Of a stretch of 64,000 nucleotides of DNA, positions 8,133 through 15,411 are shown piece after piece (within the stretch, counting starts at the first letter, position 1; every line of letters begins with the position of its first letter). The DNA lies in NCBI GenBank assembly GCA_964246985.1, contig CAXTSE010000004.1, forward strand, positions 124,001-188,000. Direction: 5' to 3'. Source of the DNA: CAXTSE01 sp964246985 (GTDB lineage Bacteria > Actinomycetota > Actinomycetes > Actinomycetales > Microbacteriaceae). Both the position numbers and the translations under genes were made by a program. The notes beneath the pieces were generated by a model. The model was not told where the DNA came from. It was given only the letters and a program-made list of their open reading frames with translations, and did no database searches.

Positions 8133-8210
8133 CAGTATTCTTTAACCCCCGGTGCCCTCCCGGCCCGACGCATTCGGGCGCTGTCCAGCCGGACGACCTA
8201 CCCTCGGATC

Positions 8211-8447
8211 ATGGCTGAGACACCGGGATCCGACCGCGCATCGTCGCGACGCAGCTCGGGGTGGATCACCGGTCTGCTGCTCGGGATCGCGATCGGCGTC
8301 TCGCTCGGGGTCGCGATGGACAACATCGGAGCCGGCATCGCCATCGGCGCCGGAATCGGCGTGGCCTTCGGCATCGCGTTCACGCAGTCGGGCAAGTCCG
8401 ACGACGACTCGCGGGGCGGCGACTCCGGCTCTTCAGGTGCGAGCTAG
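8211..8447 (+). CDS. Small glycine-zipper-like membrane protein
   Basis: A 78-residue protein with a polar N-terminus (MAETPGSDRASSRRS), two closely spaced hydrophobic segments rich in G-x-G/A-I-G-I repeats (WITGLLLGIAIGVSLGVAM and an alanine/glycine-rich second one), and an acidic Gly/Ser tail. The start is set by TACCCT at 8199-8204, six bases before the ATG, with no Shine-Dalgarno, so the mRNA is probably leaderless. I recognise no family. The Gly-zipper pattern suggests oligomerisation in the membrane. Confidence 0.65.
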   Translation: MAETPGSDRASSRRSSGWITGLLLGIAIGVSLGVAMDNIGAGIAIGAGIGVAFGIAFTQSGKSDDDSRGGDSGSSGAS

Positions 8448-8466
8448 CCAAGCACCCTTGGCATGC

Positions 8467-9396
8467 CTACTCCGTGCGAGACCGCAGGAAGTCGTTGAGC
8501 GCGACGGTCAGCTCTCGGTCGACCGTCTTCTCCTCGCCGTCGATCGAGCGGATCGGGGCCGCGTGCCGAACGCTCGACACCAGCCAAGCGGCGTCGGCCG
8601 CGGCGAGGTCGCCGGGCGTCAGCAGCTCGTAGGCGGTCTCGTACCCCTCGCCGGCCGCCCAGTCGAACAGGTCGACCTGCGTCGTGCCGGTGAGGATGCC
8701 CAGGTCGGTGCGCGGGGTGACGAGCCGACGTCCGATGCGCAGCAGCAGGTTGGCGGTCGGGCTCTCGAGCAGGTATCCGTCGGAGCTGACGAACATCGCG
8801 TCGTCTGCCCCGCGACGCCAGGCCTCGCGGTAGGCGGCGCGGTTGACGGCGTAGCTGAGCGTCTTGGCGCCGGTGAGCAGCCATGGCGCGGTCTGCGCGA
8901 CGTCGTGCCGGTACCCGCGGTCGAGGAGGACCACGCTCACGCCGTCGGCTCGCACCGGCGAGAAGTCGGGGGAGACCGTCGCGTAGGCCCAGCCGGTCGG
9001 CACATCCCCGCCCTCGACGCCACGCGTCAGGACGATCTTCACGAAGCCCTCGTCGACCGGGGTGCCTGCGACCTCTCCCGCCGTCGCGTTCAGCAGTGCT
9101 GTGACGTCGACGACCACGTCACGCCAGCCCTCGAGGTCGGGGGTGGGGAGGTCGAGCATCGCGGCCGAGTGGGCGAAGCGGCGCAGGTGCGGCCGCAGCG
9201 CCTGCAGGCGGCCGCCGCCGATGCTGATCGTCTCGAAGATGCCGTCTCCGCGGGTGGCCGCGAGGTCGAGGACCTGCAGCTGGGCTGAGGCGGGCGGCAC
9301 GACCCGGTGCCCCAGCACCGCTCCGCCGTCGGGGTGGAACTCGAGGATCGCGAGGATGGCCGCGTCGGCGGACGAGGGCGCGGATGCGGCGGTCAT
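8467..9396 (-). CDS. pabC: Class IV aminotransferase, probable aminodeoxychorismate lyase
   Basis: A 309-residue fold-type IV PLP enzyme. The PLP lysine is in LLTGAKTLSYAVN (about 173), preceded by the RGDGIFETISI substrate loop and followed by the SSDGYLLESPTANLLLR and LGILTGTTQ motifs. This fits aminodeoxychorismate lyase (p-aminobenzoate branch of folate synthesis) and less well D-amino-acid or branched-chain aminotransferases. The ATG overlaps the stop of the upstream hypothetical gene (ATGA), so they form an operon. No other folate genes are adjacent; the substrate is inferred from the family. Confidence 0.78.
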   Translation of the reverse strand: MTAASAPSSADAAILAILEFHPDGGAVLGHRVVPPASAQLQVLDLAATRGDGIFETISIGGGRLQALRPHLRRFAHSAAMLDLPTPDLEGWRDVVVDVTALLNATAGEVAGTPVDEGFVKIVLTRGVEGGDVPTGWAYATVSPDFSPVRADGVSVVLLDRGYRHDVAQTAPWLLTGAKTLSYAVNRAAYREAWRRGADDAMFVSSDGYLLESPTANLLLRIGRRLVTPRTDLGILTGTTQVDLFDWAAGEGYETAYELLTPGDLAAADAAWLVSSVRHAAPIRSIDGEEKTVDRELTVALNDFLRSRTE

Positions 9397-9749
9397 GCGC
9401 TCGCGCGATTGTCGCGGCTGTCGCGCTCATGACGGCCGATCATCGACCAGACAGTGTTCGTGAGGCCGGGGTAGGCGAGCGCGATCTGGCGCAGCATGCG
9501 GCAGTCGACCGCTCGATCCGGCATGCGGTCGTTGTCGGCGCGGATCAGCTCGGCGCGGAGGGTGAGAACGACGAGCTCGTCGACCGACGGGATCTGCTCC
9601 ATGAAGGCCCACGGGTCCTCGCCGGCACGGAGCCGTTCGAAGACGACGGTGCTGAGCTCGTCCAGGGCCTCGGCGCGCAGCACCTCGAGGCTCGCCCGGC
9701 GGAGGACGCCGGGTGCCTCACCAGGGTGGTTGTCGGGTGCGGGGATCAC
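9393..9749 (-). CDS. Hypothetical protein, coupled to pabC
   Basis: A 118-residue soluble, Leu/Ala/Arg-rich protein with no transmembrane segment or catalytic motif that I recognise. The distinctive stretches are VFERLRAGEDPWAFMEQI and CRMLRQIALAYPGLTNTVW. The GTG start is supported by TATGGT (plus-strand ACCATA, 9756-9761) six bases upstream and no Shine-Dalgarno. The stop overlaps the aminotransferase ATG, so the two proteins are co-expressed. It may be a helical accessory protein; the function is unknown. Confidence 0.65.
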   Translation of the reverse strand: MIPAPDNHPGEAPGVLRRASLEVLRAEALDELSTVVFERLRAGEDPWAFMEQIPSVDELVVLTLRAELIRADNDRMPDRAVDCRMLRQIALAYPGLTNTVWSMIGRHERDSRDNRASA

Positions 9750-9809
9750 CCTTCGACCATAACCCCGAATCCGGGCGCGCCCGCCTCAGCCGATCCGTAA
9801 ACTCTCCTC

Positions 9810-11099
9810 ATGCTGTCCGAGCTCCGCCGGTTCCCGCGTACGCTCGCGCGGGTCGCCCCGCAGCTCGTGGCCTGGTACCTGGCGGGAGAGACCGTCCGGG
9901 CCGGTGTCCTCGCGATCGCCGCGCCCATCGGACCCGAGAGCGCCCTCGCCGCCCTGCTCCTGGTGCCGATCGCGGTGCTCGCGCGCCTCGTGTCCTACGT
10001 CGGCATGTTCCTGGCGCTGCGCAGCGAGCTGCACGCCTACCGCAGTCTGTCGGGCCGTCACGACGACTACGGCGTCGTCATCGAGCGGCGCGGCGTCCGC
10101 GCCGCGGTCGGCGACTTCGGCGACCTGCTGATCGCATCCATCGTGCCGTTCTTCACCCTCTACGCGCTGATCGGCGGGCTCCAGGACGACCTCGGCGCGT
10201 ACGCCCGCGCCGCGTACCGCTACTCGTTCGGTGCCGACGGCGACGGGCTCTCCCTGCAGAACGACGGCGTGCTCGTGGCGGTCGTCGTGGTGAGCGCGTT
10301 CGCGCTGCGGGTGCTCATCAAGCGGCTGGGGTCACGGCTGCCCAAGTGGGTGACCCTGACGTCGATCTACCTCGAGGCCACCTGGGTCTTCGTGGCCGTG
10401 AGCGGCATCCAGGTCGCGTTCGCGGGCGTGTACGAGTGGGTGATGACCCGGAACGTGGTCACGTGGTACCTCGGTCTGAAGGACGGTCTGCGCGACGCGT
10501 GGAACGGATTCCGACTCGCCATCGACGGCCTCGACGCCCTGATCCCGCTGCTCACCGAGCTCGTGCTTCTGCCCCTCGCCTGGCTGCTCATCGCGGGCGT
10601 CATCTACACGCGGGCGCTGGCGGGCATCGCGGATCGGCGCGTCGTGCCCGTGCGCCTGGAGGTCGCCGCACGCACCCGGCTCGCCCGCGCCCCGCGGCTC
10701 GTGCGTCACCAGGCGCGCATCGTCGCCGAGGGCTGGGACGAGCTGGGGCGCCCGCTGATCACCGCCGCTCGAATGATCCGCCGGGCAGGCATCGTGCGGC
10801 TCGCCGCCTACGTGCTCGCCTACGCCATCGTCCACGCAGCCGGGCAGTGGCTCCTGCTCGTGGCGCACCGCGTCGTCGGGCCGCACGACCAGTTCTTCTG
10901 GAATGTCTGGGAGAGCCTGCTCTACCTGGTCGTCCTGACCCTCGTCGAGCCGGTGCGGGTCGCGGTCATCGGCTCGGCGTTCGACTCGGCCCTCGGGGCA
11001 TGGCGCACGCGAGCCGACGTCGCGGACGCCTCTGCGGCTGCCGAGGCTACGACGGATCCTGGGAGTAGTCGAGGGCGAACCGCATCTCCGGTTCGATGA
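9810..11099 (+). CDS. Multi-pass membrane protein of unknown function
   Basis: A 429-residue polytopic protein with about eight hydrophobic segments (for example AALLLVPIAVLARLVSYVG, LLIASIVPFFTLYALIGG, and VLVAVVVVSAFALRVLI). Arg-rich cytoplasmic loops separate them, with a polar Ala-rich tail after the last segment. TAAACT at 9798-9803 lies six bases before the ATG, indicating a leaderless start. The last 53 bp overlap the convergent gene ending at 11047. I do not recognise the family; a permease or an envelope scaffold is possible. Confidence 0.7.
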   Translation: MLSELRRFPRTLARVAPQLVAWYLAGETVRAGVLAIAAPIGPESALAALLLVPIAVLARLVSYVGMFLALRSELHAYRSLSGRHDDYGVVIERRGVRAAVGDFGDLLIASIVPFFTLYALIGGLQDDLGAYARAAYRYSFGADGDGLSLQNDGVLVAVVVVSAFALRVLIKRLGSRLPKWVTLTSIYLEATWVFVAVSGIQVAFAGVYEWVMTRNVVTWYLGLKDGLRDAWNGFRLAIDGLDALIPLLTELVLLPLAWLLIAGVIYTRALAGIADRRVVPVRLEVAARTRLARAPRLVRHQARIVAEGWDELGRPLITAARMIRRAGIVRLAAYVLAYAIVHAAGQWLLLVAHRVVGPHDQFFWNVWESLLYLVVLTLVEPVRVAVIGSAFDSALGAWRTRADVADASAAAEATTDPGSSRGRTASPVR

Positions 11100-11643
11100 G
11101 GCCGAGGTCGATGCCACCGCCGTCGCCGAAGTCCTCGAAGTCGGGCTCGCTGACGCCGATGCGCAGCGTCGCCTGCTGGTAGGTGCCGGGGGGCGCGTAG
11201 AAGACGAGCTCGTACTGGGTCGGGCCCGTGACCTCCGTCAGGTCCATGAACCGACGGGTGTCCTCGAGATAGCGCCAGCCGAGGCTCTCGGGATCGTTCG
11301 CGAGATCCCACACCCGCTCGCCCGATCCGCCCGGCCCCTCGTCGGTCAGGGTGACCGGGATCAGGAGGGCGTCGACCTCCTCCGGGCTCAGGTCGCCGGG
11401 GTCCAGGGTGACCAGCACCCCGATCAGCGACATGTCGTCGGCGACGTCGGACTGGACATCCACGCTGCCGTCCACGGTGAACGTCGGTCCGTAGGCGCTC
11501 GTCGCGCTGTCCCCGACGGCGACGGTGTCGGTCGGCTGCGGGTCGTAGGTCACATCGTCGAGCAGAGGCAGTCCCGCGACGATGCCGGCGCTCAGCGGCA
11601 CCAGGACGACGAGCGAGAGCAGCGCGATGCGATTGGCCCTCAT
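11047..11643 (-). CDS. Exported hypothetical protein, third gene of a three-gene set
   Basis: A 198-residue protein with an N-terminal membrane segment (MRANRIALLSLVVLVPLSAG) and an extracytoplasmic acidic beta-rich domain. The ATG overlaps the stop of the gene before it (ATGA). Together with the next two entries it forms a tightly coupled operon of three similar-sized membrane-anchored proteins, likely subunits of one envelope assembly. Its 3' end overlaps the convergent membrane protein gene by 53 bp, an unusually long coding overlap. I recognise no family. Confidence 0.7.
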   Translation of the reverse strand: MRANRIALLSLVVLVPLSAGIVAGLPLLDDVTYDPQPTDTVAVGDSATSAYGPTFTVDGSVDVQSDVADDMSLIGVLVTLDPGDLSPEEVDALLIPVTLTDEGPGGSGERVWDLANDPESLGWRYLEDTRRFMDLTEVTGPTQYELVFYAPPGTYQQATLRIGVSEPDFEDFGDGGGIDLGLIEPEMRFALDYSQDPS

Positions 11644-12236
11644 CGGAGGTCCGCCTCCTCGAACGACAGCGTCGTCGGCCCCGAGACGTCGGCCCGCGCC
11701 TCGAGAGCGAGCTCCGCGAGATCCACGCGCACCACGGGCACGCCCTCGGCGAGCGTGAAGGGGCTGGTGCGGAACACGAGGCGCGCGTCGGCTGCGCCGG
11801 CCGAATCGAGGACGTCCCGAGGCAGCTCGAACACCAGCGCACCCCGATAGGGGATGCCGGGCTCCGGGCCGAAGGTGGTCAGCTCGGGCGTGGGCTGGTC
11901 GAGGAACGCGCTGAATGTGCGATCTCCGACCTCGAGCATGGCCCATCGGAAGGTGCTGGTGGTCAGCCTGTCGATGCCGGTGAGGTCGACCACGAGCCAC
12001 AGGCCCTCGGTGCGCGTGTCGACCCCCTCGCTCGAGCTCCGGTAGCCGAGAGTCTCCGCCGCCCGCACCTCGTCCACGCGCACGATCTGCACGCGGCCCG
12101 TGACGGTGTCGCCGACCTCGCCGTCGACTCGGATGATGTCGGCGACCTCCGCATCGTCCGGCGAGGCGGCGAGGACGACGCCGGCGGCCACGACGAGTCC
12201 GGCGGCGATCGCGGCGCGGATCAGCCCGGCCCTCAC
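11640..12236 (-). CDS. Exported hypothetical protein, second gene of a three-gene set
   Basis: A 198-residue protein with a signal anchor (RAGLIRAAIAAGLVVAAGVV) followed by an extracytoplasmic beta-sandwich-like region containing LWLVVDLTGIDRL and RWAMLEVGDRTFSAF. That pattern recalls telomeric-repeat-binding-factor-2-like (DUF4352-type) exported domains, in which a hydrophobic strand is followed by the phrase 'evgdrtf'. I chose the GTG at 12236, inside the upstream stop (GTGA). Its stop overlaps the next ATG. The DUF4352 resemblance is weak inference. Confidence 0.7.
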   Translation of the reverse strand: MRAGLIRAAIAAGLVVAAGVVLAASPDDAEVADIIRVDGEVGDTVTGRVQIVRVDEVRAAETLGYRSSSEGVDTRTEGLWLVVDLTGIDRLTTSTFRWAMLEVGDRTFSAFLDQPTPELTTFGPEPGIPYRGALVFELPRDVLDSAGAADARLVFRTSPFTLAEGVPVVRVDLAELALEARADVSGPTTLSFEEADLR

Positions 12237-12823
12237 GGCGAATCTCCCGCACGGGGCGCGTCGCGATCGAAGGCGACCTCGATCCGGCGGACCGCCAGGG
12301 GTTCGCTCAGAGTGCCGTCGCCGTACAGGCTGTCGGTGTCGGGCACGGACTCGAGCAGCCCGATGATGGCCAGGTCGTCGGTCGAGACCGAGGCGGGCAC
12401 GTTCCAGAGGTAGAGGACCTCGGTGGGCAACCCCGGCTGCAGCACCGAGGAGAATCCGAGGTCGCGCGCGACCACCTGCTGCTCGGCGAGCTCGACGTAG
12501 TCGATGTCCTCGATCAGCAGCATCAGCTGCATGGTGCTCATCTGGACGGGGGAGTCGTCGTGGTTGGTCAGCGTCACTGTCGCGATCGCGACCTGGCCGC
12601 CCTCGTCCGACAGCACGGAGCCGGGCGCCTCCGCGGCGAGCTCGATGCTCTCGACACTCGAGTCCACCTGTCGGCCCTCGTACACGTCGCCGAGCGAGAT
12701 CGTCGGCACCTTGGTGACAGGCGTCTCGCCGAATCCGCCCACGCCCGCGACCAGCGCGACCACCAGGACGACGCCGCCGAGAGTCCAGCCCCACCAGGGC
12801 ACCCGTCGCAGCCGCGCTCTCAC
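12233..12823 (-). CDS. Exported hypothetical protein, first gene of a three-gene set
   Basis: A 196-residue protein with an Arg-rich start, one membrane segment (WWGWTLGGVVLVVALVAGVG) and an extracytoplasmic domain with VAIATVTLTNHDDSPVQM, a strand pattern like those of its two partners. The GTG start has TATCCT (plus-strand AGGATA, 12830-12835) six bases upstream and no Shine-Dalgarno, so this operon is probably transcribed leaderless. It is divergent from the J-domain gene. Confidence 0.7.
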   Translation of the reverse strand: MRARLRRVPWWGWTLGGVVLVVALVAGVGGFGETPVTKVPTISLGDVYEGRQVDSSVESIELAAEAPGSVLSDEGGQVAIATVTLTNHDDSPVQMSTMQLMLLIEDIDYVELAEQQVVARDLGFSSVLQPGLPTEVLYLWNVPASVSTDDLAIIGLLESVPDTDSLYGDGTLSEPLAVRRIEVAFDRDAPRAGDSP

Positions 12824-12857
12824 CGAATCAGGATAGATGCTCGGATACCATCGTCCG
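12824..12857. promoter_or_regulatory. Back-to-back leaderless promoters
   Basis: The minus-strand -10 (TATCCT, read from 12830-12835) and the plus-strand -10 (TACCAT, 12846-12851) are ten bases apart in a 34-bp gap between two start codons. Each lies six bases from its GTG. The two -35 regions must lie inside the opposite gene, so transcription from the two sides should interfere. Confidence 0.7.
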
Positions 12858-13820
12858 GTGCCCAGCCCCCTCGCCGCCTCGCCCTACGAGGTGCTCGGCG
12901 TCTCGGCGACGGCCGACGACGACGAGCTGAAGCGCGCGTACCGGCGCCGGCTGCGGCAGACGCATCCGGATGCCGGGGGCGTCGCGGCCGAGTTCCACGC
13001 GGTCCAGCGGGCCTGGGATCAGGTCGGCACGCCGGAAGCGCGTGCAGCCTACGACCGTGGAGGGTTCCGGGCAGCGGACGGCGAGCAGACGACCTGGGCC
13101 CCTGCGCCCCCGCCGAAGCGCCCCGACTCGCGCCCGCAGGCTCGATCTCACGGGCATCCCGGTGGGTGGTACCGCGAGCAGTACCTGCACGAGGTCGCCG
13201 AGTGGGCGGGGCGGGGCGTCACCCTCGCCGACCCATACGACCCGGCGATGCTGCGCACGGCGCCGCAGGCGGTGCGCCACCTGCTCGCCGCGGCTGTCGC
13301 CGAGGAGGACACCGCGCGCGCGCTCGCGACCCTCGGCATCGGCTTCACCGTGTGGCACGACGTCCTCACGGATCCTCGAGCGCCCGCGAGCGCGCAGGGA
13401 GTGGACGGTGCTCCGGCGCAGGGTGGCCTGGGCAAGCTCGACCACATCGTGCTCGGCCCCACCGGTCTCTGGGCGATGCTCAGCGAGGACTGGGGCGACG
13501 AGGTGAAGGTGAAGCGCGGCGAGGTCATCGGCGCCGCCCTCGGGCAGGGGGAGCGCCCTGTGCACGAGCTGTCGGTGCGGGCTCGGGCGTTCGCCCGGCT
13601 GGCGCGGGTCAAGTTCTCGGCTGTCGTCGTGGTGGTGCCGGACGGCGCCTCGCCCGACGGCGTCGTGTCGCTCGGGTCGGTGCGGGGTGCCCAGGCCCTC
13701 CTCGTCGAGCGGCCACGGCTGGTGGACCTGGTGCGCACCGGGCTCCCCGGTGTGGGTGTCGGCGGAACCGACCTGTTCGAGGTGCGGACCCGGGTGCAGG
13801 ACGCCGTCCGCTTCGTCTGA
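12858..13820 (+). CDS. J-domain protein with a C-terminal NERD-like domain
   Basis: A 320-residue protein. Residues 10-70 are a J domain: SPYEVLGVSATADDDELKRA, with the HPD triad in THPDAGG (about 36-38), which would stimulate an Hsp70 ATPase. A Pro-rich linker and a helical segment follow. The C-terminal part carries LDHIVLGPTGLWAM (about 195-208), matching the core of nuclease-related (NERD) domains, but the expected E-x-K is replaced by S-E-D, so nuclease activity is doubtful. GTG 12858 is preferred over the ATG at 12837 because TACCAT lies six bases before the GTG. Confidence 0.75.
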   Translation: MPSPLAASPYEVLGVSATADDDELKRAYRRRLRQTHPDAGGVAAEFHAVQRAWDQVGTPEARAAYDRGGFRAADGEQTTWAPAPPPKRPDSRPQARSHGHPGGWYREQYLHEVAEWAGRGVTLADPYDPAMLRTAPQAVRHLLAAAVAEEDTARALATLGIGFTVWHDVLTDPRAPASAQGVDGAPAQGGLGKLDHIVLGPTGLWAMLSEDWGDEVKVKRGEVIGAALGQGERPVHELSVRARAFARLARVKFSAVVVVVPDGASPDGVVSLGSVRGAQALLVERPRLVDLVRTGLPGVGVGGTDLFEVRTRVQDAVRFV

Positions 13821-13832
13821 GAGCATGTCGGC

Positions 13833-14231
13833 ATGACCGCTGACATCCCCGACGCCCTGCTGCCCCTGCTGACCGAGCCGACGTACGGCTTCCTCGGCAC
13901 CGTCCGCCCGGACGGGACGCCGCACGTGAATCCGATGTGGCATCAGTACGACGCCGATGCCGGGGTGATCCGCTTCACGCACACGACGAAGCGCGGCAAG
14001 TTCAAGAACCTGCAGCAGAACCCGGCGATGAGCTACGCGATCACCGACCCCGAGAACCCGTTCGCCTACATCGAGGTGCGCGGGTCGCTCGTCGAGGCGG
14101 TCCCCGACCCGACCGGCGCCTTCTACGTCGTGCTGCAGAACCGGTACGGCAACCCCAGCGACGTGCCGCCGCCGGACTCGGTCGACCGCGTGATCCTCGT
14201 CATGAGCATCGACAAGGTGCTCGGCCGCTAG
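13833..14231 (+). CDS. PPOX-class F420/FMN-dependent oxidoreductase
   Basis: A 132-residue split-barrel flavin/deazaflavin-binding protein of the pyridoxamine-phosphate-oxidase superfamily. The family's opening is clear: YGFLGTVRPDGTPHVNPMWH, then a strand with FTHTTKRGKFKNLQQNP, where the K/R side chains contact the cofactor phosphate, and AYIEVRGSL. This short form is typical of actinobacterial F420-dependent reductases. It lies 12 bases after the J-domain gene. It ends by sharing CTAG with the convergent LysR-effector gene. Confidence 0.85.
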   Translation: MTADIPDALLPLLTEPTYGFLGTVRPDGTPHVNPMWHQYDADAGVIRFTHTTKRGKFKNLQQNPAMSYAITDPENPFAYIEVRGSLVEAVPDPTGAFYVVLQNRYGNPSDVPPPDSVDRVILVMSIDKVLGR

Positions 14232-14767
14232 CTGCGCGTCGAGTTGGCGGTGCGCCCGCGCACGATGCCGACGAAGACGTCGTTGAAGGGGTGCACGGAT
14301 GCCGCCGGCCAGGCCAGCCCGATCCCGGTGTCGGCGGCGTCGGTCACCGGTCGGGCGATCACGTCCTTGCGTGCATGAAGGCGGGCGACCGACTGAGGCA
14401 TGACCGCGTACCCGGATCCCGCCGCCACGATCTCGACCGCCTGGGCCCAGTCGCCCTCGACGGGGTCCTCGCCGGAGGACGCGAGGTCGGCGATCGTCAG
14501 AGCGTCGGCGGCCGCGATGGCCGAGTCCCGCGACGCGACCGCCACCGGCTGCTCGCGGTAGAGGGGGATCACGTGCAGGTCGTCCTCGGCGGCGACGTCG
14601 CGGAGGAACGCCATCTGCGCTCGACCCGAGCGCACCGCCGACAGGGCCTCCTCCCCGGATGCGAGACGCAGCTCGAGAGGCTGGCGCGGCATCCGCTCGG
14701 CCCAGACGCGAGACCACTTGCCCGGAGTCACCCCCGGCACGAAGAGCACGACGAACGGCACGGCCAT
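14228..14767 (-). CDS. LysR-type effector-binding domain protein without HTH
   Basis: A 179-residue periplasmic-binding-like protein equal to the substrate-binding half of a LysR regulator (VVLFVPGVTPGKWSRVWAER, then LRLASGEEALSAVRSGRAQM and AAGSGYAVMPQSVARL). It has no DNA-binding domain. The ATG has TAGCGT (plus-strand ACGCTA, 14774-14779) six bases upstream. It is divergent from a DUF5997 gene 33 bp away. I believe this pairing recurs in actinobacteria, so the DUF5997 protein may supply DNA binding; that is inference. Confidence 0.8.
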   Translation of the reverse strand: MAVPFVVLFVPGVTPGKWSRVWAERMPRQPLELRLASGEEALSAVRSGRAQMAFLRDVAAEDDLHVIPLYREQPVAVASRDSAIAAADALTIADLASSGEDPVEGDWAQAVEIVAAGSGYAVMPQSVARLHARKDVIARPVTDAADTGIGLAWPAASVHPFNDVFVGIVRGRTANSTRS

Positions 14768-14800
14768 GCCCTCACGCTACCCGCGAGTACCCTGGGCAGA
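14768..14800. promoter_or_regulatory. Back-to-back leaderless promoters (LysR-effector/DUF5997)
   Basis: Minus-strand TAGCGT (from 14774-14779) and plus-strand TACCCT (14788-14793) face away from each other eight bases apart, with start codons six and seven bases beyond. Co-regulation of the pair is likely. Confidence 0.7.
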
Positions 14801-15262
14801 GTGAGCACCGACGAGAGCACCGACGAGCGCCCCGACAACCGCCAGCAGCCCAAGCCGCCGAAGACCCAGACGATGAAGGCCGAGACGGCGGCCAAGAAGC
14901 TCGGCGTGTACCTGCCGGCGACCCCCGAGGAGTTCCGCGACGGGGTCATCACGCGCGACGCGGTCGACGCACTGCAGGTCGACCCCCCCGAGTGGCTGGC
15001 GACGCTGAGGCGCGAGGGGCCGCATCCGCGCCAGGAGGTGGCGCGCAAGCTCGGCGTCTCCAACTCGGGGCTCGCGCGCGCCGGCGTCACCGATCCGCTC
15101 ACGACGGCCGAGATCAAGGCCCTGCTCGAGGACCAGCCGGAGTGGCTGCGCTCGGAGCGGGCCACCCTCGCCGAGGTGCGTGCGGATGCGGCTCGAGCCA
15201 AGCAGGCGAGAGCTGCGGCGCAGAAGGCCTCAGCCGCCGATCAGGCCCGCAACAGCCACTGA
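14801..15262 (+). CDS. DUF5997 family protein
   Basis: A 153-residue basic protein. After a disordered N-terminus it reads KTQTMKAETAAKKLGVYLP, then VDALQVDPPEWLATLRREGP, PRQEVARKLGVSNSGLARAG (an HTH-like segment) and an Ala/Lys/Arg-rich coiled tail. These match the DUF5997 family as I know it. The GTG was chosen because TACCCT lies seven bases upstream. The central segment could bind DNA, which would complement the divergent effector-domain protein. Confidence 0.75.
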   Translation: MSTDESTDERPDNRQQPKPPKTQTMKAETAAKKLGVYLPATPEEFRDGVITRDAVDALQVDPPEWLATLRREGPHPRQEVARKLGVSNSGLARAGVTDPLTTAEIKALLEDQPEWLRSERATLAEVRADAARAKQARAAAQKASAADQARNSH

Positions 15263-15411
15263 CCGCACTCCCTGTCCGTGCAACGAACGTGTACGGACCG
15301 GTCTACCTGTCGTCCGCGCGTCGTACGTGCCTACCGTGGACAAGTCGGAGACGATGACACACCCGCGCCACTGACCATGGTCGGGTTCTGCCCGGATCAG
15401 GGGGTATGCAG
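15263..15411 (+). promoter_or_regulatory. Upstream region of the SGNH-GAF pair
   Basis: A 149-bp gap with a run of G just before the start (CAGGGGGTATG) that serves as a Shine-Dalgarno for ATG 15412. A short palindrome, TGACCATGGTCG, sits at about 15372-15383. No -35/-10 could be fixed. Confidence 0.35.

Larger units (their letters stand above)
7672..8210. other. 539-bp non-coding gap rich in strong hairpins
   Basis: No convincing gene is present; the only long frame through it is an in-frame 5' extension of the next gene. The DNA holds three strong inverted repeats, listed separately, plus smaller GCGGCgcaaGCCGC, CCGGCgcaaGCCGG and CTAGTtggggGACTAG hairpins. Minus-strand loops repeatedly expose CCCCC (near 8000, 8020, 8050 and 8100). 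It lacks the RNase P, SRP, tmRNA or riboswitch core sequences that I know. A structured RNA is likely, with its strand undetermined. Confidence 0.5.

Noticed and set aside
7842..8210. Open frame continuous with the small membrane protein, suggesting a 201-residue protein
   Set aside because: The region is dominated by hairpins, the product is Arg/Ser/Gly-rich without pattern, and a leaderless -10 lies directly before ATG 8211.
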